A stretch of DNA of 35,387 nucleotides, from positions 1 to 35,387 of the forward strand of contig JAJYJH010000019.1 in the NCBI GenBank assembly GCA_021789695.1, written 5' to 3'. Within the stretch, counting starts at the first letter, position 1; the number at the start of each line of letters is the position of its first letter. The DNA is from a bacterium (lineage in GTDB: Bacteria > Elusimicrobiota > Elusimicrobia > Elusimicrobiales > UBA9959). A model generated the notes under the pieces. It ran no database searches. It saw nothing but the letters and a program-made list of their open reading frames with translations, and was not told where the DNA came from. A program made the translations under genes and the position numbers. Shown piece after piece: positions 30,558 through 35,387 of this stretch.

Positions 30558-30819
30558 GTAGTTGATCGCGGCAACGCCGCGGTTTCTTTGAAAAGAAGTT
30601 TTTATTATTACGCCGCCGCGTTCTACGGAATACGGGCGGCGGCCCTATAGACGGAGCGGCCTTGATTCCCTCCGCCTGCGGGCTAATCATAGAAACTAAA
30701 AAAAAAGCAGCATCAGAACCGGAGCCGAAAGGTTCCGGCGCGGTCCGTTCGCATTCCGCCGCGGGACCCCGGACGATCTGGGTCTTCTCGTCGGAAGAAC
30801 GGCAAGGAGCGGTACTGAT
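30558..30819 (+). promoter_or_regulatory. Long structured 5' leader of the ribosomal operon
   Basis: About 260 nt without a convincing ORF. Hairpins: CGCGGC-AAC-GCCGCG (30567-30581); a 7-bp stem 30611-30617 / 30635-30641; an 8-bp stem with GAAA tetraloop and one G-U pair (30719-30726 / 30731-30738); GGTCC/GGACC (30742-30746 / 30764-30768); GACGA/TCGTC (30772-30776 / 30788-30792). An A10 run is at 30697-30706. AAGGAG precedes rplC. In many bacteria L4 represses this operon through the leader; here the leader precedes rplC rather than rpsJ. Autoregulation is inferred. Confidence 0.55.
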
Positions 30820-31614
30820 ATGACAGAAGAGAACAAAGAGAACAAGGCTCCCGAGGCCAAGCCGGAAGGAAAGCCGGAGGCGAAGCAGCTCAACTCGGCG
30901 CATAAATTTCTGATCGGCGAGAAGATGGGCATGACCCAGATCTTCGACGCCGCCGGCAACCTGCACGCCGTCACGGTCGTGAAGGCCGGCCCCTGCCGCG
31001 TGGCCTACACCCGCACCAGGGAAAATGACGGCTATCAGGCCGTTTGCCTCGGCTTCGGCCACAAGAAAGAGAAGAATTCCTACAAGGCCGAGTTGGGGCT
31101 CGCCAAGAAGCTGGGCACTTCCGCCCTGAAACACCTCAGGGAGTTTCGCGTCACCGATCTCGCCGGCGCCGAGCAGGGCCAGACCGCAGGCGTAGAGCGC
31201 TTTGCGGCGGGCGACTGGGTGGACTTGCAGGGCGTTTCCAAGGGCCACGGTTTCTCCGGCGGCATGAAGCGCCACAACTTCAAGGGCCAGCCCGCCAGCC
31301 ACGGCGCCAGCGACCGCGAGCGCGCCCCCGGCTCCCTGGGCAGCCGCCGCTCGCTGGGCCGCGTGCTCCCCGGCCAGCGCATGGCCGGCCACTGGGGCGT
31401 AGAGACCGTCTCCGTACAGAAGGTGAAGGTTGTGAAGGTTATCCCCGAGGAGAACCTGCTGCTAGTCAACAGCGGTATTCCCGGCGCGAATGGCAGCATG
31501 GTCTACATCACGCGCACCAACAAGAAGACCCCCAAGCCGGTCGCCGCCGCGCCCGCTAAGAGCAAGAAGAAGGAAGCCGTCAAGGCCGCGGCCAAGCCGG
31601 CCGCCAAGAAATAA
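30820..31614 (+). CDS. rplC: 50S ribosomal protein L3
   Basis: 264 residues, longer than the usual about 210 because of a Lys/Glu/Pro-rich N-terminal extension (residues 1-27) and a Lys/Ala-rich tail (about 235-264). Core motifs: LIGEKMGMTQIFDAAGNLHA, VSKGHGFSGGMKRHNFKGQP and SLGSRRSLGRVLPGQRMAGH. L3 is an early assembly protein of the 50S near the peptidyl-transferase centre. The first gene of this operon here, 30 kb from rpsJ. Confidence 0.97.
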   Translation: MTEENKENKAPEAKPEGKPEAKQLNSAHKFLIGEKMGMTQIFDAAGNLHAVTVVKAGPCRVAYTRTRENDGYQAVCLGFGHKKEKNSYKAELGLAKKLGTSALKHLREFRVTDLAGAEQGQTAGVERFAAGDWVDLQGVSKGHGFSGGMKRHNFKGQPASHGASDRERAPGSLGSRRSLGRVLPGQRMAGHWGVETVSVQKVKVVKVIPEENLLLVNSGIPGANGSMVYITRTNKKTPKPVAAAPAKSKKKEAVKAAAKPAAKK

Positions 31615-31632
31615 GGCCCTGAGAGGATTAAC

Positions 31633-32259
31633 ATGGAAACCAAGCTCTTTAACCTGAAGGGACAGGAAGTCGGCAAGGTCGACCTGCCGGAGGACATCTT
31701 CTCCGCCAAGCCTGATTCCTATTTTATACACGAGGTGGTTAAGCACTACCTCGCCAACAAGCACCGCGGCACCGCCTGCACGAAGACCCGTTCCGAGGTC
31801 TCCGGCGGCGGAAAAAAGCCGTGGAAGCAGAAGGGCACCGGTCGCGCCCGTCACGGCTCCACCCGCTCGCCGATCTGGCGCAAAGGCGGCGTCGTGTTCG
31901 GCCCTAAACCGCGTTCCTTCCGCCAGTACCTGCCGCAGCAGAAGCTGAGGCAGGCCCTTGTGGAGGCTCTTTCCGCCCGCGCCGCCACCGGCGCGGTGCT
32001 GGCGATAGAGAATCTCGGCCTCGAGGCCGCCAAGACCAGCTCTCTCAACGGGCTGCGCAAGGTTTTGAACGCCAAGAGCGTGCTGTTCGTCACCGACAAG
32101 ATGGACAATAACTTCAGGACCGCGTCCCGCAACATAGCGGACTTCGGCTGGTGCCTGGCCCGCAACCTGAACGCCTACGAGGCGATGCGCAGCGAGAAGC
32201 TCGTTTTCACCGCCGGCGGTCTTAAGGCTCTGGCGGAGAGCGTGAAGGAGGCAAAATGA
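31633..32259 (+). CDS. rplD: 50S ribosomal protein L4
   Basis: 208 residues. Motifs: KGTGRARHGSTRSPIWRKGG in the extended loop lining the exit tunnel, and SLNGLRKVLNAKSVLFVTDK in the globular part. L4 is the known repressor of the S10 operon in E. coli, so it is the first candidate to act on the leader at 30558. Stop overlaps the rplW start (ATGA). Confidence 0.97.
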   Translation: METKLFNLKGQEVGKVDLPEDIFSAKPDSYFIHEVVKHYLANKHRGTACTKTRSEVSGGGKKPWKQKGTGRARHGSTRSPIWRKGGVVFGPKPRSFRQYLPQQKLRQALVEALSARAATGAVLAIENLGLEAAKTSSLNGLRKVLNAKSVLFVTDKMDNNFRTASRNIADFGWCLARNLNAYEAMRSEKLVFTAGGLKALAESVKEAK

Positions 32260-32546
32260 ACTTTACCGAAGTGCTGATAGCCCCCATACTCAGCGAGAAG
32301 AGCGTGCTGCTGAAGGACAAGCAGAACCGCTACACCTTCCAGGTGAACCTCAAAGCCAACAAGACCGAGATCAGGAAGGCCGTAGAGACCCTTTTCAAGG
32401 TAAATGTTACCGCCGTGCGCACCGCCACGCTGCCGGGCAAACTTCACCGCGTGGGCCGCAGCGAAGGCTACCGCTCCGACTGGAAGAAGGCCATAGTCAC
32501 CCTTAAGACCGGCCAGAAGATAGACATGACGGACCTGCCCAAGTAA
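32256..32546 (+). CDS. rplW: 50S ribosomal protein L23
   Basis: 96 residues. APILSEKSVLLKDKQNRYTF and NKTEIRKAVETLFKVNV are typical. L23 sits at the exit of the peptide tunnel and docks trigger factor and SRP. Its start overlaps rplD by 4 nt; GAAGGAGG inside rplD is its ribosome site. Confidence 0.97.
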   Translation: MNFTEVLIAPILSEKSVLLKDKQNRYTFQVNLKANKTEIRKAVETLFKVNVTAVRTATLPGKLHRVGRSEGYRSDWKKAIVTLKTGQKIDMTDLPK

Positions 32547-32568
32547 GGCGGGCTAGCGAGAGGAAAAT

Positions 32569-33408
32569 ATGCCGATCAAATCATACAGACCCTATACCCC
32601 CTCGAGGCGGACGATACAGATGGCCGATTATTCGGACATCACGAATACCGAGCCAGAGAAGAGACTGACCGCCGGTATGCGCAAGCACGGCGGCCGCAAC
32701 AACACCGGCATGGTCATGGTCCGCCACCACGGCGGCGGTCACCGCCGCCGCTTCCGCGCGGTGGATTTCAAGCGCGAGAAGTTCGGCGTGCCCGCGAAGG
32801 TGGCCTCGATAGAGTACGATCCTAACCGCAACGCGCGCATCGCGCTGCTGGTCTACGCCGACGGCGACAAGCGCTATATACCGGCCCCTCTGGGCCTGGG
32901 CGTTGGCGCCGCCGTGATGAGCGGCCCCAAAGCCGAGATCCGGCTGGGCAACGCGTTGCCGATGGCCAACATCCCCGACGGCACGTTCATACACGCCATC
33001 GAGATGATCCCCGGCAAGGGCGCGCAGTTCGTGCGCGCGGCCGGCACGCAGGCGCAGTTGATGGCAAAGGAGGGCGACTACGCCCTCGTCAAGATGCCGT
33101 CCGGGGAGATCCGCAAGGTGCTCAAGAACTGCATGGCCACGATAGGCCAGGTCGGCAACATCGAGCACAATACGATAACCCTCGGCAAGGCCGGCCGCAA
33201 GCGCCACCTGGGCATCCGCCCGACCGTGCGCGGCGCCGCGATGAACGCCGTCGACCACCCGCTCGGCGGTGGCCGCGGACATTCCAAGGGCAACAACGTT
33301 CCGCGCTCGCCGTGGAACCAGCCGTCCAAGGGCTTCAAGACCAGGACCAAGTCTAAGATTTGGAGCTGGATGATAGTGCAGGACCGCCGCAAGGCGACGG
33401 CCGCGTAA
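32569..33408 (+). CDS. rplB: 50S ribosomal protein L2
   Basis: 279 residues. Contains [20 protein letters not shown] and, near the end, [17 protein letters not shown] with the conserved His implicated in peptidyl transfer. One of the most conserved 50S proteins; length as expected. GAGAGGA ribosome site. Confidence 0.98.
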   Translation: MPIKSYRPYTPSRRTIQMADYSDITNTEPEKRLTAGMRKHGGRNNTGMVMVRHHGGGHRRRFRAVDFKREKFGVPAKVASIEYDPNRNARIALLVYADGDKRYIPAPLGLGVGAAVMSGPKAEIRLGNALPMANIPDGTFIHAIEMIPGKGAQFVRAAGTQAQLMAKEGDYALVKMPSGEIRKVLKNCMATIGQVGNIEHNTITLGKAGRKRHLGIRPTVRGAAMNAVDHPLGGGRGHSKGNNVPRSPWNQPSKGFKTRTKSKIWSWMIVQDRRKATAA

Positions 33409-33419
33409 CGGAGGAATAA

Positions 33420-33707
33420 ATGAGCAGATCGTCTAAAAAAGGGCCTTTCGTCGACCAGAAGCTGCTGGCCAAGATTCAGGCCGCCGTGGCTAGCGGCGCC
33501 AAGACGCAGATAAAGACCTGGGCGCGCGCCTGCACGATAACCCCCGAGTTCGTCGGGCAGACGCTGATGGTGCACAATGGCCGGAAGTTCCTGCCGGTGT
33601 ACGTGACCGAGCGCATGGTCGGCCACAAGTTGGGCGAGTTCTCTTTCCCGCGGCTCTTTAAGGGTCACGGCCAGTCGCATACCAAGGAAGCGACGGACCT
33701 CACCTAA
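33420..33707 (+). CDS. rpsS: 30S ribosomal protein S19
   Basis: 95 residues. [39 protein letters not shown]. Length and motifs match S19, which contacts the tRNA decoding region with S13 in the 30S head. GGAGG upstream. Confidence 0.98.
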   Translation: MSRSSKKGPFVDQKLLAKIQAAVASGAKTQIKTWARACTITPEFVGQTLMVHNGRKFLPVYVTERMVGHKLGEFSFPRLFKGHGQSHTKEATDLT

Positions 33708-33731
33708 CGGGGCTATTTAAGGGAGAATATC

Positions 33732-34100
33732 ATGGACGCTAAATGCCATCTCAAATACCAGCGCTACGGCCGCCGCAAGGTCGCCCAGCTGATGGACCAG
33801 GTAAGGGGCAAGTCCCTTTACGAGGCTCAGTACATACTGGCCAGCATCCCGATGCGGGCCACCGACGTGTTGGGTAAGGCCATCAAGTCCGCCGGCGCCA
33901 ACCTGTCCGTCAAACTAGGCAAGAAGCTGGACCTCAGGCAGGTCTGGGTGACCGAGTGCTTCGCCGACCAGGGCCCGATGAAGTCCCTGCGCCGCGTGCA
34001 GCCCGGCCCGCAGGGCCGCGCGATGCCGTTCAAGCGCAAGATGTGCCACATCAGCGTGGTCGTCTCGGACACTAAGCAGAAGTCCAAGGAGAGCAACTAA
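33732..34100 (+). CDS. rplV: 50S ribosomal protein L22
   Basis: 122 residues. YGRRKVAQLMDQVRGKSLYE and LRRVQPGPQGRAMPFKRKMC include the long beta hairpin that lines the exit tunnel, where macrolide-resistance changes occur in other species. GGGAG ribosome site. One nt separates it from rpsC. Confidence 0.97.
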   Translation: MDAKCHLKYQRYGRRKVAQLMDQVRGKSLYEAQYILASIPMRATDVLGKAIKSAGANLSVKLGKKLDLRQVWVTECFADQGPMKSLRRVQPGPQGRAMPFKRKMCHISVVVSDTKQKSKESN

Positions 34101-34101
34101 T

Positions 34102-34839
34102 ATGGGTCAGAAAATACACCCCAGGGGCTTAAGGCTCGGCTACATCCAGGACTGGCAGTCCCGCTGGTTCTCTCCCAAGAAGATGCCCGAGCTGATCCGC
34201 GAGGACTTCGAGATAAGGCACATGGTGACGGAACGCTTCGCCACGGCTTCCGTCAGCTGGGTGGACATCGAGCGCGCCGGCGCGTACCTGAAGGTGACAA
34301 TCCACACCGCCCGCCCGGGAGTCGTGATCGGCCGCAAGGGTGCCGACATAGAGGCCCTGAAAAAGGCCGTGGAGCGCCTGACAAAGCGCAAGGTTTTTGT
34401 CAACGTTTCCGAGATCAAGATCCCCGAGCTGGATGCCCGCCTTGTCGGGCAGTCCGTGGCTCAGCAATTGGAGAAACGCATCAGTTTTAAGCGCGCTATC
34501 AAGCGCGCGATGGAGCGCACGATGGGCTCCGGCGCGCTCGGTATAAAGGTCATGGCCTCCGGCCGCCTCGGCGGCGCCGAGATAGCCCGCCGCGAGTGGT
34601 ACCGCAAGGGCCGCGTGCCGCTGCAGACCATCTCCGCCGACATCGACTACGGCCTTACCGAAGCCCACACCTCGATGGGCAAAATCGGTATAAAGGTCTG
34701 GATCTTCAAGAAACTCTTCTTCGCGAAGACCCCGCGCGAACTGCGCGAGCAGCTGATGAAGCTTGAGGCCGAGAACCCGACCGAGACCCCGGTGCTGGAC
34801 GAGGCCGCCGCCGCACGCAACGCGCAGCCGTCCGCCTGA
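34102..34839 (+). CDS. rpsC: 30S ribosomal protein S3
   Basis: 245 residues. [20 protein letters not shown], the type II KH domain with [17 protein letters not shown], and [21 protein letters not shown]3 forms part of the mRNA entry helicase site. A short acidic/Ala tail follows the core. AAGGAGAG lies in the end of rplV. Confidence 0.97.
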   Translation: MGQKIHPRGLRLGYIQDWQSRWFSPKKMPELIREDFEIRHMVTERFATASVSWVDIERAGAYLKVTIHTARPGVVIGRKGADIEALKKAVERLTKRKVFVNVSEIKIPELDARLVGQSVAQQLEKRISFKRAIKRAMERTMGSGALGIKVMASGRLGGAEIARREWYRKGRVPLQTISADIDYGLTEAHTSMGKIGIKVWIFKKLFFAKTPRELREQLMKLEAENPTETPVLDEAAAARNAQPSA

Positions 34840-34864
34840 GGAGTTTCAGCCAAGGAGCATAAAT

Positions 34865-35278
34865 ATGTTGATGCCTAAGAGAGTGAAATACCGCAAGCCG
34901 CATTCGGCGCCCCGCATTAAGGGCCCGGCCAAGCGCGGCACTACGCTGGCCTTCGGCGAGTTCGGCCTGAAGGCGCTGGAGCCCCGCTGGGTCACCGCCC
35001 GCCAGATAGAGGCGTGCCGCGTGACGATCGTGCGCTACCTCCGCAAGAAGGGCAAGATCTGGGTCCGCATCTTCCCGGACAAGGCCATTACGAAACATCC
35101 CGCCGAGACCCGCATGGGAAAGGGCAAGGGCGCGCCGGACCACTGGGTGGCCGTCGTGAAACCCGGCCGCATGCTTTTCGAGGTGGAAGGCCTGGACATG
35201 GCTACCGCGAAGGAGGCCTTCACCCGCGCCGGCCACAAGCTGCCGATACGCACCCGCTTCGTCAGCCGCGAGAACTGA
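34865..35278 (+). CDS. rplP: 50S ribosomal protein L16
   Basis: 137 residues. [11 protein letters not shown] is the canonical N-terminus, which fixes the ATG at 34865 (AAGGAG upstream) rather than longer in-frame options. [20 protein letters not shown] and [20 protein letters not shown] are diagnostic. L16 organises the A-site tRNA pocket. Confidence 0.97.
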   Translation: MLMPKRVKYRKPHSAPRIKGPAKRGTTLAFGEFGLKALEPRWVTARQIEACRVTIVRYLRKKGKIWVRIFPDKAITKHPAETRMGKGKGAPDHWVAVVKPGRMLFEVEGLDMATAKEAFTRAGHKLPIRTRFVSREN

Positions 35279-35298
35279 GCCAAGGAGCCTAACGTACC

Positions 35299-35387
35299 AT
35301 GAAAAGAAAAGACAAGGAAAACCTGAGGAACATGGGCGACGCCGAGCTCCGCGCTCAGGCCGCCGACCTCAAGAAGCAGATCTTCCA
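35299..35387 (+). CDS. rpmC: 50S ribosomal protein L29 (partial)
   Basis: The 29 visible residues ([20 protein letters not shown], then AADLKKQIF) match the first helix of L29. AAGGAG precedes the ATG. The gene runs off the window. Confidence 0.92.
   Translation, partial: MKRKDKENLRNMGDAELRAQAADLKKQIF

Noticed and set aside
466-30820. A mobile element or phage explaining the S10 operon split
   Set aside because: No integrase, transposase, attachment-site repeat or tRNA boundary was found at either end of the block.

Overview
The window is a GC-rich bacterial chromosome segment bounded at both ends by translation genes. The left edge holds the 3' end of tuf (EF-Tu) followed by rpsJ (S10) and a strong intrinsic terminator. 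The right edge (30.8-35.4 kb) holds the rest of the classical S10 operon in its usual order: rplC-rplD-rplW-rplB-rpsS-rplV-rpsC-rplP-rpmC (last gene cut). Between rpsJ and rplC, which are normally adjacent, lie about 30 kb of unrelated genes, so the S10 operon is split. Lipoproteins, a DUF481 outer-membrane-type protein and a PBP1b-like synthase point to a diderm (Gram-negative) bacterium. The phylum cannot be fixed from these genes alone; an Elusimicrobiota-like lineage is a low-confidence guess.

The 0.5-30.5 kb block is a mosaic of short units on both strands. From left to right it contains: an RRM/RGG RNA-binding protein; an FkbM-type methyltransferase; a frameshifted TfoX-domain gene plus a small membrane protein; a secreted 628-residue Tyr/Gly-repeat protein; a lone response regulator; a DTW-domain tRNA modification enzyme convergent with NudC; an Isf-like iron-sulfur flavoprotein; an ankyrin lipoprotein; an orphan; a response regulator fused to a CheC-like phosphatase domain; a MATE transporter divergent from an SDR protein; a nitroreductase / membrane protein / lipoprotein operon; an orphan membrane protein; a secreted zinc metallopeptidase; another lone response regulator; a class A PBP; a membrane protein coupled to a short amidohydrolase; an M20 amidohydrolase; a decayed aldo/keto reductase; a DUF481-mscL-AlaX-like operon; a large histidine kinase with pseudo-receivers; an msrC-SDR-lipoprotein operon; and two small secreted or lipoprotein orphans. 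No CRISPR array, rRNA, convincing tRNA, phage or transposase gene was seen.

The most striking pattern is in transcription signals. Many genes follow an extended -10 of the form TTTTG-(N)-TANAAT; the 11-mer TTTTGTAGAAT occurs four times. In several places a GC-rich hairpin ends exactly where the TTTT begins, so one element could both terminate the upstream gene and start the next. In about eight genes the -10 hexamer lies 7-10 nt before the start codon, which predicts leaderless or near-leaderless mRNAs (0-2 nt leaders). Neighbouring genes have ordinary leaders with Shine-Dalgarno sequences, so both modes appear to coexist. The rplC-led ribosomal operon has a consensus sigma70 promoter and a roughly 260-nt hairpin-rich leader, a candidate autoregulatory site.
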